From Anseranas semipalmata (Eukaryota > Chordata > Aves > Anseriformes > Anseranatidae), in assembly GCA_013399115.1 (NCBI GenBank), contig VXAA01003142.1:343852-407851 (forward strand): a stretch of DNA of 64,000 bases, written 5' to 3'. Positions 1 through 14,129 of this stretch are shown here, piece by piece. Under the pieces are notes generated by a model, which worked only from the letters and a program-made list of their open reading frames with translations, ran no database searches and was not told the DNA's origin. The stretch's first letter is position 1. Every line of letters starts with the position of its first letter. Both the position numbers and the translations under genes were made by a program.

Positions 1-3000
1 GGGGAAGGTTCGTCCCACGGTCTGCCGATGAAGAGCGACGCGGGAGAAAACCTGGGTTTGTATCGTTGGGTGCTGCTGAAGCTGGTCTGCTTCGCTGAAG
101 TCACACAGTCTTTTTTGGGCATCTGTTCCTGGCAGGTATTAAATTAACGGTGGTTATCAAGATATTTCTGACAATGAAAAATGGAGTGTTAAGAATGACG
201 TAGGTCCATGCTTGCAATATGTATATGCAGAGTTTTAGCGCTGGTTCCTTGGCCAGGTAACATCTAAAAGGTGGTAGTAGGAGTACAGAGGTACCGACGC
301 AGAGGAGTCTGCTGTGATGTGCCTCTTGTAATCATTCGAGGAAAGTATTCCCAGTGAACTATTCTTACCAACACCTCTTTGTAATAGTTTGCTGCTTTTT
401 GAGTTCCCTGTGTCATGGTTCAACGCTTTGCAATTCACATAGTGTTTTGAGCTACCCTGAAAACTGCTGTAGGTAAAACTATCCAAAAAGCCATTCTGTC
501 TTCTATGCAGTTGCCTCCTCTTCCTAGCGGGATAAGCTGCCCTTTTAATAAAACACTGAAGTTACTGTAGCCAGAAATACAGTACACAAATTTCAGCATT
601 CAGCAGTTTAGTACCATATTTCAGGAGAACACTTATGCTTAACAAGGATTACTGATTTGTTTTGGGCCCATAAGTGTAACTTAGTTAAAAGGAATTTAAG
701 ATGCCCTGAATCATGTGCTCCAGCTCAGTATGAAAGGCGATAGTTGTCAGCAGTTGTGTTTTTTAAGTAAAGCAGCAGAAGGGGGGTGAATAAGAAATGC
801 TTCTTACTGGTAAAACTAGTAATCTTTTATTTGATGACTTGTTAGACTGGACTTAATAGTTGGAGAGGCTGCATGTTCGGTATTATGAATGAGGTTTCTC
901 AAGGGCCACCCGCTGGTGCTTTTTACGTGTGGCCAACACATTTCAGAAGAATCATCCCAGGAAAGTGAATGTTTACGTGTTTGTTGTATTTAAAATCTCT
1001 TTTTCTATGAAACTTGCCTACTTTATCTACGCTGTGATCCAGACTAGTGCTGGAGATTGTTTTATGCAGGGATTCAGTGCAAGAACTTGGAGAGACATGG
1101 AATTTTGAATGCAAGTGGCCACAGATTACATCCTTATCTGTTGCAAAAGGGGGTGAAATATTTTCTTGCCAAGTAGAGCATGTCTGAAGGAAAGACAAAC
1201 TACTCGGGCGTCATTCCATGGGCTCTAAATAAGTGAACTTAAGAAGCAGACCTGGCTTATCTCTGTAGTGATCTCAAGGAAAACCTTGCAGTTAAAACAG
1301 CAAACAAGATGTTAGATTGCATGAGGAATGAAACTGTAAATAATACAAAGAAAGTCAGAATGTCCTTAGCAGCCTGACCCATTTCAAATGTCTTGTGCAA
1401 TCGCTATTGGTCACCTGCGAAGTACTTTGTATTTCAGGGAGAGAATCTAGTTGCCTAGCTCTTCTTTGTTCTCATTGAAATAATGGCTGTACCTCTGCTT
1501 AATGCAGGCACAAAGACTTTGGTGGGTGTTCTTCTGAGGGAAATTGTATTTGTTCCTTCAGAAGCTGTGAATATGCAACTAAAAACTCAGGATGGTAGAG
1601 CCTAAGAGATGATGAAACCCCATGATGGAGGTGAAATTTTACTTTAACCACACGGTACTGTGTTCTTACCTGTTCATTTGAAGCACCTGATGTTTGTGGG
1701 GGAAAGGAACTTGATTCAGTTACCCAATACTTATATGCTCCTGGAATGCAAGTGCAGTACTAGTCACGTGCAATGCTAAGTACGTTTGTAGGTGTGCAAA
1801 AGAGCGCAGAACTGCTGCTCTTCAAACTTGCAGGCACCAGGTAGTCTCGAGGAACTACCTGAGGTTTTTTCTCTTCAGTACTATAGGCCTGTAGATACCT
1901 TTGAATAATTCAGAGTTGATCCTGTTGAAAATGAGCATGTGTGACTTAGCTGCATTTTTAGATTTTTAGACCCTAACTTGTTTTGTTCCCAAGTCTGTTG
2001 TTTGGGGGCTGGATGTACATGCAACCTTTCCTGCAGAGTTATATTTATTTGAGATTTCTGTCTTGCAACAGGAAAAGTTAATATACATTCTTATAAGAAT
2101 TGTTCTTAATCATTCTCATTTCTGGCTCTAAGGGATACTGTCAGCTGCCTAGTAAATGGGAATAGATGAGCATATAGAAGACTGAAACGGTCATGATTGG
2201 TGTATATAGATCTTACACTCACAGAGCAACAAAAACCTGGAATGAAAAGCGGTACCTGCCGCATGGTATGCACCTCCAGAAGGACAGCCATTACCACAAT
2301 GAAAATACCGCAGACTGTCTTACAGCCTTAACTGCACCTGTGAGGACACCAGCCTTTCATTAACCAGTATTTCTGCCTTTTTGTGCACATCCTTGAAATT
2401 AGCATTAAGGTAGGACATTTGCATAAAATAGTGAATAAAATATGTGTGTTGAGATAACAAGTCTGGCTACTTCGCAGCAGTTATGAGTTTTTAAATTGCT
2501 CTCAGGGTGTGGTTTCACGCTGCAGCTAAACCAATCCAGTGGTGAGCTGCCACTGAAGGAGGTGGTTCAGTCTTCCCCCAGCCATGTGTGCCTGCTGCTT
2601 CTTCCCATTGCAAACACATTAAGTGCCCATCTGATGCTGTTCTACCACACTGGTTCCAGGGGCTGCGCAGGCAGGAAATCACAATTTTTTTGTTGATTTT
2701 TATCTCTGCGTCACCTAACAGTGAGGTTGAATGGATGCTAGCACTGGCACAAGGAAAACTGTTCGCTGACAGAGGAAAAGAGGGGAACCTTCCTCGTTTA
2801 TAGTTGCTGGGTATTTCAGTGTTGACCTAGCACGAGTTTCATGGTAGCTTAAACCACCAGAAGTTGGAGCTGCCTTATGCTGGTACTGACAGTCGTTTGA
2901 ACATACAGTGAGCTGGTTCAGGGAGCTTGTTTAGCCGAAAGTTGTTTTCTGTTGTTGATTTTTTTTTTTTTGCTTGGCTCAGCTGATGGAGTTCGTGGCT

Positions 3001-6000
3001 CAGTTGCCTGTGCATTGGTGTTTATGTTAGCAAATAATACAACACGACACAAGTGATGCTGAGGACATGATGTTGACATTGTATAGGCATTTCAGAAGCT
3101 TTGCTTTGACAAAGTTTTGGTGTGGTCTTGTAGAGTGAGTGTTAGCAGGAATTCATTGGGTGCATTCCTAGAGTTCGTCTTCTGGGTTAGCTTCATAAAA
3201 AAGAAATCTGCCTGTTCAGAGGTGGTTCCATAGCATGAACCAGGGCAGTGGGGGTGATCAGAAGATTTGCTTTCAAAGTATTTTTTTGCAACTGACCTAA
3301 ATTGCTAATGTAGGCATGCTGTTCAAGTTGGTTCTTGGTGCGTCTGTGCTGAAGTTGCTTGTAAAAGCTGTAGTCGGGCAAAAGAAAAAGTTCATTACTT
3401 GTGTGTGGGATTAGTATAGTAGCTATCCCATTTGTTCAATTTGTGGAATTCTTATTTAGGTGTCTTAATCACTTTCACTCTGATTATGAATTATAGAAAC
3501 TTCACAAGACAAGAATAAAATCAGTTGTGCATATAATACTCATCTGAAATTAGTGAGTCAAAGCATCTAGCTTTAAAAATACAGCATTATTATTAAACAA
3601 CAAACATAAGAGTATTTGCATGTACTTTCTCTAAATCTAGTGAATTATCTTCAGTGTTGGCATTGTACACCAACGTTACCTGACTTCTAATTTCGTGTTA
3701 CAAAGTCTTTGAAATGACAGAGGAATTATACAGTTATGCTAATTTTTTTTTCAGTTACAAATATGCTTGCGCTAACTCATTAAAAACATAATATAAAGCC
3801 TATTTTGGGCTTTATCTTGTTAGCCAATTTCAAGCATATTTCATTTCTAAGGAGTCTTTGCAGACAGATTAGTTATGATCATTCTTGTGCCATTGGTAAA
3901 GAAATTACTGCCGCTGCTTGCCTGCCTCTACCCTCTGTCAGAGTTTGCTGCCTTCACATTGGAAGTTGCAAGCAAGTGCATACCTGTGATGCAGCTGCTT
4001 CACTGTAAGGTCCACGCTGAGTGTAAAGCCCTATTCATCAGCTACAGTTTCTGGGTTGTGCAGAAGAACCACTAAGGTGCAGGCATATGCTGTCTTCTGT
4101 TGTTTGTGGGGTGATAGCTTTTGGCAGATGCAGGGAACATGGAATGGTAGTTTCCTAAGGTGCCAGAGCTCACCTGTTGGCATGTAGTGCAGTTACAGTT
4201 GGAATCATAATCCATATGCAGAACGTGGAAAATGAAATTGCAGGTTCTTGATTTTAAAACGTTGGCTACTTTGTTAGAGGTTGAATGTCAAAGAGAAAGT
4301 GGTCTAAGAAAATAAAGCTTTGTTCGAGGTGATTTTATTGTTGCAATTAGTGTTTCAGTAAACTTTCCTACACAAAGACTACCTGTTTATCAAATTGGTA
4401 GAATTTACTAAATGCCAACTGCAATTGGAAGCTGAGCCAGGGCATGCTCAGGTTTACCTGTGCAGTGGAGACATGCAGAAGACTCTATCTGATTCTGATT
4501 AATTTGCTGAATTTATCACCTTTTCAGAGCTGGTGGGTTAAGTTAGAATTCCTTGTACAATGCAAATGCCATACCTTACTTTCATCTGTTTGGGTTTGGA
4601 ATATATTTAAAAATCCATTGCACTTTCAGATCTTCTCAAAAAATGTGTGCTGTGTAAAAAGCTTTCTTCTCCTAATCATGACCTTTGCATAAACTGCAAA
4701 CAAGCCCAATTTTTAAAAAGAACTAATATTAATTGCATCAAACCTATACATTTTGGCTTTGTATTTTTTACTTTAAAGCTTACAGCTTTTCTACATTTTA
4801 AAATAAAATTAGTTTAGGTTTCTTCTGAGGCATATTTGTAACAGCTGATTGTTAAGGCATTCTTCCAGTGTAGAAATGTATGATTACATTAAGAATAAGG
4901 AAAATACTAAATTTTTTTTGTTAGCCTGAGCACCATAAAGCTGTTGAGTCTGTAGCCCTTTATAATTATAATAATATGTAATCTATATACCTATTCTATA
5001 TAATATTTATTTAAGGGATGTTTGCATGTACTTTGTAGCCCGGTTCTCATTTAGGAAATGAGTTGTTAGAAATCTGTTGTATATACAAGCAGTGCCTGGA
5101 TCTACAGCTAAGAACACCCAAATTGTGAATTACATGTTTTTTTTTTTTTCCTAAAATGCTATTGTAGTGCAGTATTTTTCTTTCCTCTCAGCTGAGCAGT
5201 AGATTAGATTTCTTTCTCTGTAAAGATGAGATATTTAAGCAGTCTACTTTCTGCTTGTACCAGAAGTGATGCTCGGTCTTTGTATCCTGTGAATTTTCTG
5301 CAGAATTCTGGTAATGTTTTACATGAATGCTGTTACCTTCACAGAAACTGTGCTGGGCTGCAAATGGGTTTCTCTTTGCATTTAATTAGTTTGAATAGTC
5401 TCATATCTCATTTGGCATTTAGTCAGAAAATAATCATTGTTTTTTAAACCAAAGGCAGGAAGTTGATGGCAAAACTTTAGTACTGTAGATAAACTATGTT
5501 AGACTTATATTTGTTTTCAGCTGATTTCTCAGTGTAATTGTTTTTAAGCTTTTGAAATCGACCAGAATTCATAATGTATAGTCACTTGTACAGTAAATAA
5601 TCCCTTCATAATTCCATATGCCAGCACAGCATTCAGCTAATTTCAAGTATTGCAGCTCAGTTTTGTTTGAAGACAGTTTTTTTTAAAATGTGCCATCAGA
5701 GGACAGTAGGGATGATTAATACCCACTCTGACGTGACAAAATCTATTCAGAAATATTGGGGACTTTTGTGACAAATGCAGCCATCTTAGAATCAAATTAG
5801 ATGTACAAAATTGTGTTGAAAAATTGATCTTTTTCCTGTAAAGATAATTCTTTTGTATTAAAGTTCTGAGCGCTTCTCCCACCATCTGAAAAATTGCAAA
5901 CACGCCTGCATCTTAGTCTAATCTTCAGTAAATATTACTGCATATACTGTGAAATTATAGGGCTTCGCTGGCAGCCTCCATGACTTTTCAATTATATTTG

Positions 6001-8184
6001 TTAGTTTTCAAAATATTAGTTCTTAGTTTCAAGTTTCATGTGTATTTAGGTCATGAATATTTACCATTTAAATTGTGCCTTCTTAAGAATTCCTAGACTT
6101 AAGAGTTCTGGTTTTTGCCTAAATGACTTTAAAGTAAGATGTGAGGATGGGAGCGATATATTGTCTATCAGACTTTTTTGCTGGAGTTCCAGTAATGGTT
6201 ACTGTGGGAAGATATATTTCCCACTTGTTCTCTTACCTTTACCATTTCTTTAGACCATAGGGATATTATGAAGGCAGCAGTGTTTTTCTTTCAGTCAAGC
6301 ACTAACTTACAGAGTTGGTACTCATGTTTGTGACTTGCATTTTTTTCAACTGGGGTTGGTGTCTAAAGAGTTAGGTTATCCCCTGCACTTGTTATACAAA
6401 AAATATATTAAAACTTAGGCATGCCTGTCTGTGTATAGAAACAGTGTTTTGATAGGTTAAAGGACTTGGAGAAGATGACAGTCTGACCTGAGTTTCTGGA
6501 ATGATTAACTTCTGAAGTATAAAATGCTCCCGAAGCATATTAACAGAGCAACTAGTAGGCTCAAATTCAAATATGTCTCTTTCAACTTGAGTAATTCCAG
6601 AAAAAGGTGACCAGCACTGGGCTGTACAAAATTTAGCATTGGGTGCTGACTTGTTCCTGCTTCAGAGTGTTAGTTGTGCTTTTGTAGAAAAAGTCTGTTC
6701 TTAAAGCAGCGATATATGCAACTTCATTTTCTGAAATAAAATGCCTTAAATCATTTAAGTGTTAATAGCTCAAAGTCTCAAATATAGCCTTCTAAATTGT
6801 GCAATTCTTAGAATTTTGACTACGTTTTGTTTCAGCTTTGGGCATTAAGGCTTGTAGACCTTTTCTGGGAAGAAGGAAAGCAGTGCAAAGCTAAGTAACT
6901 GATGAGCACTGTCTGGTCAGGTTAGCACTCGGAGGAAAACAGGTTTAGATGGGAGAGCAGCATAAAGTAGTGGGCACGGTAGCTTTATGTAGACTTGTAT
7001 GGAAGTGTTCAGGAATAACAAGACTGATCTGAGCAGTCCTGTTTGGCCAGGCCACAGCGTGACCACTGATTCTGGGATCAGAGAATGTCTTGATCTTCAT
7101 TGTACATTAGGAAAAAGCCAGTAGCTTGTGTTCATTCTTTGAGGCTTCTCTGTCTTATGTTTCTTCTGGTGTAGTGATGAAAGATGACTTTTGGTGAAAA
7201 TATTAAAATCTAAAAAGTAAGAAAATAACAATTAGCCAGGAATATCAATCAGTGAAATGTTTCAATTATACAGAAGGTCTGAAAGGAATCAAAATATCGT
7301 TATACATGCTGTTCTGTTCGGCATTTAGCAGTTAGAAGAAATTTTGCAGTTGCACGGCAGGAGCATCCGCAGTTAGAAAACATCCATGTGACCTCCCATG
7401 AAGAAACTTGCACGATTTATTATTGTAGTAATACTTTGAAATACTAAATATATTGCTGTAAAATACCTCTTCAATACCTTCTGAAGTTGGATGCTTTTCC
7501 AGTGCTTATATGGATGCTTTGGCTGTTACCATTTGTTCTGGAAAATACAATCACTTGAGTGTGATGGAATCATCCTGGGAGTCTCAAATTGTCACAGACT
7601 GGCTCAGGCATTGGACGTTGGTGCTGAAGTGTGTGCTTCCTCTTCTCCCATTGCTTGAATTCTTCATGGCACCACCAGGAGAAAAATCCTTGTTTTGAGG
7701 GGAATTCTTAGTAGCCTGATACGTGAATATATTTTCAATACTTGTAGATGGTTTCTTTGGACAAGGCATAAAATACTTTGTGGATTTGCAACTACTCTTG
7801 ATGTGACATTCTGTTCAGTTGCCTCAGTTCTACCTTTTCTGCATGTTTTAAATGCAAAACATGCAACTTTCTTGAGTCTGCGGCCTTGTGAGAAGTTGTT
7901 TAGAGGCAAATGAACAAATCATTGGTGCCAACCACATGCTCCCAAGTATCTTTTAGCTGCTGAAGTGTTTATTGGTTGTATGCTAAAAGGATTCAGGTGA
8001 ATAAAACCACAGGTAACTAACAGTTGCTTTGTGCAGGCTTACTGAGAGGAATAATCATACCATGAGATCAGATATGAGAGTTGGCTAGTGCTTAAGAATG
8101 GGGAATTGTGCAACTGAGAGCAGAGAAGGAGGAGCTACACAACAATGGTATGACTGAGGAAAGAGCTATTTAGGTTAAGCAGTA

Positions 8185-8841
8185 ATGTAAGATTGCATAG
8201 GAAGAGGAGACAGGTGTGTGGCAGCAGAAGTTCCCCTGCAGCCCGTGGAGAGGCCCATGGTGGAGCAGGCCGTCCCCCTGCAGCCCATGGGCACCACACG
8301 GAGCAGATCTCCACGCTGCAGCCATGGAGGAGCCCACGGTGGAGCAGGAGGTCTGGTGGGAGCTGCTGCCTGTGGGGGACCTGTGCTGGAGCAGTGTGCT
8401 CCAGAAGGATGGACTCTTGAAGAACCACTGCCTGTGGGAAGCCCAGTTCAGGAAGGACGGCATCCCATGGGACCCCACACTGGAGCAGGGGAAGAGCGTG
8501 AGGATGAAGGATTGGCAGAGACAAAGTGTTACGGACTGACCACAGCCCCCGTTCCACTGCACCGCTCAGAGGGAGGAGGTAGAAGAGGGTGGACAGGGAG
8601 AAGGTGTTTTTAGTTTGCTTTTAGTTCTCACTGCTCTAGCCTGTTATCAATAGTCAAAAAATTACTTGAATCTCCCGATGCTGAGTCTGTTTTGCCTTTG
8701 GTAATTAGTGAGTGATCCTCCTGTTCTTAACTCAACCCGTGAGCTTTCTTCATCACATTTTCTCCTCTTGTCCTTTTGACAAGGGGGAGTGAGAGAACAG
8801 TGTGGTGGTGCTGAGCTACCTATCAGTGTGATACCACCACA
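8185..8841 (-). mobile_element. Endogenous retrovirus LTR, antisense to REPS1
   Basis: A GC-rich island in AT-rich intron DNA. Read on the - strand it begins TGTGGTGG at 8841 and resembles, from memory, a common avian ERV LTR: a block of CACTCCCCC, then GCTCACGGGTTGAG, then CACTCACTAATTACC, then AAAACAGACTC, then a series of units built on CTGCTCC and CAT/CACGGGCTGCAG. On the + strand these units show as repeated GGAGCAG (near 8264, 8341, 8388 and 8482) spaced by tens of bases. The far end (about 8185) is degraded and set only approximately. No flanking internal retroviral genes were seen, so it is a solo or truncated LTR. Several overlapping open frames over 100 codons in this block are by-products of its GC content. 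Confidence 0.75.
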
Positions 8842-11092
8842 CAGTGATAAATAACAAAGGTGTGTGGAAAAACATTGATTTAGAAGTAAAGGATCTAAAA
8901 TATAACTGGTTCAAAAAGTACTACAGTAAGTGAAAATTCTGTGAATTTTTTATTGTAGTGTTCAGTGCATTCACTTGTTAAAAGATGCATTTATTTAGTG
9001 CGATGTCATAGCAGAATTTCAGATGTTTGGTATTTTTTGTCTGCTTTTCTATTAACAGAATGTAAGCATGACTCCAAATCTGCTGACCCTTATTCAGGGA
9101 GTGGACACCATTGTAAAACAAATTCCAAATTCCACAATACTGAAGCAGAATATTCCTCAGAGTTAAAATACTGGGTCATCTTTTGAACAGCTAATTAACT
9201 TCTTTATTTCTGAGGTGATTAATTCTGAAAATTCTGAATTGTATGTATGTTTGAACTTGAAATGACTTGTGGAATGGGAAAGTTTAGCTTTAAATATCTG
9301 TAGAGAATTGATTCTTGGAGCTAATGAGTAGGTTTTGCTTATTGATGTTTGTCACAGAATTTATTAATTCCATGACAATATTTTAGCAGTCTTCTTATAC
9401 TGTGGATACATGCAGTGTGTGAAAATCAAGGACAGATAAGTATATGTCTCCATATATACAGACGGTAGGAGACTAAATAGCTCATTGCCAGAGAGTACGC
9501 ATCTTCTTGGAAGTACTCCAGTGCTATTGGTTTTATTTCTTTAAATGCCTGTGTTCTGAAGCCAAATTTGTGGCTTTGACTTAAATCCATCTTCTTGGAC
9601 TGGTCAGTAAGACTTGAAAGGAAGACCTTACACAAAGTACATCAATGTCCCAGATATACCTCATGCTTGGGAATTCTTAGTATCAACTAATTGAGTGTAT
9701 TTACTGCTATATCTCTTAAGTACCGAACAAGATAAATGTATGTAGTAGATCTAGGTAATATACTTGCTGTTCCGTACATGAACATTTACTGCTTCACAGT
9801 TACTGAATTAAATATAGCTGTTCTTCATCCTTCATAAATGCATTTTGCAAATGATCTTCAGGTAGGTTTAAGACTGTTTAAATATTCCAGATACTGCTGA
9901 TAGTGGTGAGACGTAGAATCCTGAGCAATACTTGGGTTGTTTCTGTTAATAGCAGTTTGTTTGTCCTGTCTCCAATTTTTTCTTCCTGTGTGCTGTGTGC
10001 CAAGGTTTGTGAAGCCCTGCAGGGAACTGGGTCAGAGACTTGACTTGGTTAAAAATAACCCATCAAAAGAAGGATCTTTGTCAGTTCTGTCTTGTTTCTG
10101 CTACACAGTGCTGTAAACAAGTCTTGCGTCTGAGGAGCTACCTGTCAAGTGAGATTTTTCTGAAGAAAATTCCAAAATTCATAATTAATAACTAATCAGT
10201 ATTGTTTTGTCTAGCTGACAATAGGTGAGAGACTAGCTGGAGAACTGTCAGGCTGGAGGACAGAGGTCTGCAGTTAGTGAAATAGATCCAGTTAAATGAA
10301 GTCACAGGAATTGATCTATTGAAGAGTGGCTGTGGAACAACAAGATTAGAAGGTAATGAATTGTCAGGAAAGATTTGTTCAATTTAGAAAAGACAGGAAG
10401 GAGGTTTTCTTAGGTCTTTGTATATAGCGATGGTCATTTTTTTGTGTTACAATATAAAGTACTAAAATATCTTTTCAATTTTCCTTATTACAAAATTACA
10501 CTGTAAAGTTATGGTTATTTTTTGTTGTAGCTGAGTTGAGTGGATTTACATGACTTCAGAAGAGCTCCTTTGTATGACAGCATATTCTAGTACCCAAAAT
10601 AAGGCTATAGTGGAATAAACTTTCAATTTGGATGGTATCATGTCTTTTTCTGTTTAATGTTTGTCAGCGAAGAGCTTTAGGATTCTCATAAATGAATGAC
10701 TGCACATGGGATACAGAAATAACATTATTGACAATGTTTTTCATTTTAAACTGTGAATCAAAATCAATCTGTAATCATAGTTACATTTTTATTAAGTTAC
10801 CTAAAAACAGAGTATAGGTTATTCTTTTTAATTTTTTAGCTTTTTTATCTGAAGTAGACCCTTAGCTCATTTTTGAATGTATTGCCTGTTTTTCATTAAA
10901 ACATTATGGCCAATATGCACAGCAAAACTGGAAAATCATGTACTAAATACTGAAGCACAAGTGTACTCATATGGTCTGGTTAAACTTCAGTTTGTTTTAC
11001 AATATCTGATACAAACTTACGTGAAAACTTGTTTTGCACCTCTGGTGCATGGTTTATAGGATATAATTCCTGGTAATTGTTTCATTTAAACC

Positions 11093-11300
11093 TAAGAGAA
11101 AACTTGTCTTACTGTAGGGGTGATTGAACACTGCAAGAGGTTGCTCAGAGAGGCTGTAGAGTCTCCATCCTTGCTTGAATAACACAACTGGATGTGGTCC
11201 TAAGCAACCTGCTGTAGCTGAGCCTGCTTTGAGCCAGGGTGGTTGGACTGGATCATCTCCAGAGGTCCTTTCCAACCTCAATTATTTGGTGATTCTATGC
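11093..11300 (+). mobile_element. CR1 LINE, 3' end fragment
   Basis: The 3' part shows GGTTGGACTGGATCATCTCC, then AGAGGTCCTTTCCAACCTCA and ends TGATTCTATG, the standard CR1 3' untranslated end. The preceding bases (CACTGCAAGAGGTTGCTCAG, GGCTGTAGAGTCTCCATCC) fit the usual upstream CR1 sequence. It is 5' truncated, about 200 nt, as is typical of CR1 insertions. Confidence 0.85.
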
Positions 11301-14129
11301 AGGGTTTCTTTGTGTTTATGGATTTAAAAAAAAAAAAAATGCTTTATACCAATAAGAAAATGAAAATTCCAAAAAGTCACAGTAGGACTACTACAATACC
11401 TCAAATTAAGAATATGTTTATAAAACCGGGACCAAAATGTTTATTCTGGATCCCAGTTCTGCTTCTTTCTTAATATCCGTATGTGATTTACATCTATAAA
11501 ATAAAAATAACTATTTAAATGTTTTTAGTGGAAAGCAGACTTGTGTTAACATCCTAGTTTGGTTGACATGATGGAGAAGGTCCACCAGCGAGTTTGTTCG
11601 CTCTCTCTTCCCCTCACCATCCACCATGTGTGTTGTCGCTGCCAGCCTTGAAAAGTTGCCTCAGTCTTGCCTCTTACAGCCCTCTTATTGGAACGGTTAG
11701 TTCTTTAGTAGCTCTCTCCAAGCAGATGAAAGATTTTTATCTTTACTACGTAGGTGGCATGTATCTTACTTCCTTTAATTCCTTACCATTGAAGAAGTTA
11801 AAAAACTGTTGTACTTTTGTATAAATAATGTTTACAGATTGTGGGCTTGATTTGCCTTGTAGAAGAGCCTGGAGGCAGGGGACCATGATATTCTGGAAGA
11901 CTTTCCCAGAGAGGTTTTCTGAGTTCCGAGGAGTACATTTTGACGCATTTGATAGATGTGATTAGTTCCGCTTCACCTGGAATTTTAAAAGGTTCTTAGT
12001 CTTTTTTAGTTTTTTTTTTTTGGTTCACAAACATTTCCAAGTCCAAGGACCTCTCATTTGAAACCTGTAAGAGTTCTAGAAGGTATGTGCTTGAAGAGGT
12101 GCACTTTGTCAACATACCACTTCCTATGTGTGTCTGATCTGTGCCAACTCCTAATATTGTTGCTGCTGCTGTCACCTCTTCGCAGCACGCAAATGCACTG
12201 TGCGCAGCTTCATAATTGACAGCTGCTGCGCTGATTTTTGTATCCACAGTTTCAAGCAATTCTGGAACTTCACAGAATTGTTGGCATTAATTTGGTTAAT
12301 CCCAGTACCGTAATGTCAGGATCTTCATATCTAAGGAGGTGAAAACAGTAATAGAGCATTTTGTCTTGAAGATGGCTCTGCATTCCTTGAAGAGTTTAGG
12401 AAAATTCCTGATCCTCTATAGTCCTAAGAAGATGGAAGTCCTAAACATAAAACAAATCTCAGAGAAGCAATCCCTTGAATTTTTTTTGTCCTGTCAGTAT
12501 AGCTTACTGCCTTGCCCATTGAGTGTTTAAATCCTCCTTCAAGGAGATTATAGGTAGGCTGTTTTGGCTGTGTTCAAGCATGCTGTCAGTTGGCTGGGGG
12601 GGCACCACTGGGTCTTTGTGTTTAGTGATTTTACTCGACCATAAATCATGTGTCTGATTGGGTTATAGTCTGTTTGAAATGGAGGACTCCGTTAGTTGTC
12701 TATGGGTGGATTTGACAGCTCCTTGTTCATCACTGTAAAGGAATTCTTTTTTTCTTTTTCTGCATCTGTTGCTTTTTCCTTTTCATGATACTTACATGGC
12801 ATTTTCCTACATTTTTCTCTCTTCTGAATCCATGCTTGTCTTTACTCTCATACTTATCTGCCGCAGTAGCTTAATTATTAATCCAGTCTGAAAAAAACGA
12901 AGTTTTCTCAACCTGGCAATATTGACTACCTCCAAAAAGAGAATTTCTAGTCCAGCACTGACTTGGAAATTGCCAAAAGCCATTACTGCCTGATGATTGC
13001 ATAGGCTGCAAATACCTGTCGCTGTTTCCTTTCATAAAAAGCTTTTCCAGAGTCTGCTCAGTTATTCATCTTTTATTGTTAGATCACTGGATCCACAAGT
13101 TTTTTTTCTTTTTTAGGTATTGTCAAGTACATGGATATTTATCAGTCTTCCAGGATACAGTGCTTTTTTAATAAAATAAAATAGCTCTTGCTATTGGACT
13201 GGTTTTGTTTGTTCTAGCTGTCTCTTGTTGAATCTCCACTGCTTTAATTCTGCCAGTTACTTAAACTTAGTGTTATTTTTATCCTTAGGCTGGGTATGGG
13301 CAATTTATTTCAGATGTTGATGCCTCAGAGTTTGTATTTGAGTTTTCACATGCCAGTTTACTGTCATTTGTTTCCTTACGGCACTCTTTGTAGCCCACCT
13401 AATTTATTGACACTATTATGTTGTATTCAAATGTATTGAACTATTTTCTTTCAGTTATTGAACCTTAAAAAAAAAAAATCCATTGACTTATGTCCAGACA
13501 TCATGCTGCATAAATACTATATTGGGAAAATCCAAGTAACGCTGGTGCTATGTGGGAAGTGTAATGCAGACATATCCAAGTGAATTATTGCAGCTAGCTT
13601 CTGTACAACAGGATTTATGAATTCTGTGCACAGCTGTAGACCTATTGATCCTCCTGGGACTGCTCTGGGACTAAGTCTTTGTCAACTTCCCACTCCTTCC
13701 TGTGACAGGTTTCACAACAGCTTATTTTCATGAGGTCCTAGAATCCTGGTGCATGGTAAGGAAATACCCAAGGAGCTTTTTGTTGGGCCATATCTAGCTC
13801 AGCTTTAGTTAATAAATCCATGTGTTTGACTGTAGTTACCAAAGTCTCTTTCCTGTTTTAACAGTGCTGCAGCATACAGACCAACTCCTCATGGACCTTG
13901 TAGTTCAGTTGCTTCTATGAGAAAACACAGCTGACTCTTTCTCAGTTGTAACTTGCCTGCAACCAGTAACTGTGAACTCCTCTGTCCTTCAGAATTGCTT
14001 CTCACGAAAGCTGGGAAGTCTTTCAGGACAGCTTTCTCTAAGCCCAGTAAAAGTTCATTTCAGTAGTTAAGGGACTGAGAAGATGTATCAAGAGACTAGA
14101 TTGGCTAAACTGGAAACTTATGACTGAGC

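Noticed and set aside
1..120. REPS1 exon 1 or promoter at the left edge
   Set aside because: The sequence is CpG-enriched but does not encode the expected EH1 N-terminus and shows no clear coding exon, so exon 1 is judged to be outside the window.
3793..3815. Perfect 8-bp stem hairpin (ATAAAGCC / GGCTTTAT) with a 7-nt loop in intron 1
   Set aside because: Stems this short are expected by chance many times in 64 kb; no sign of a structured RNA gene around it.
8135..8613. Five overlapping open frames of 75-140 codons on both strands
   Set aside because: They lie in a GC-rich LTR whose base composition removes stop codons. Frames on both strands overlap fully, have no recognisable domain and carry the LTR repeat structure.
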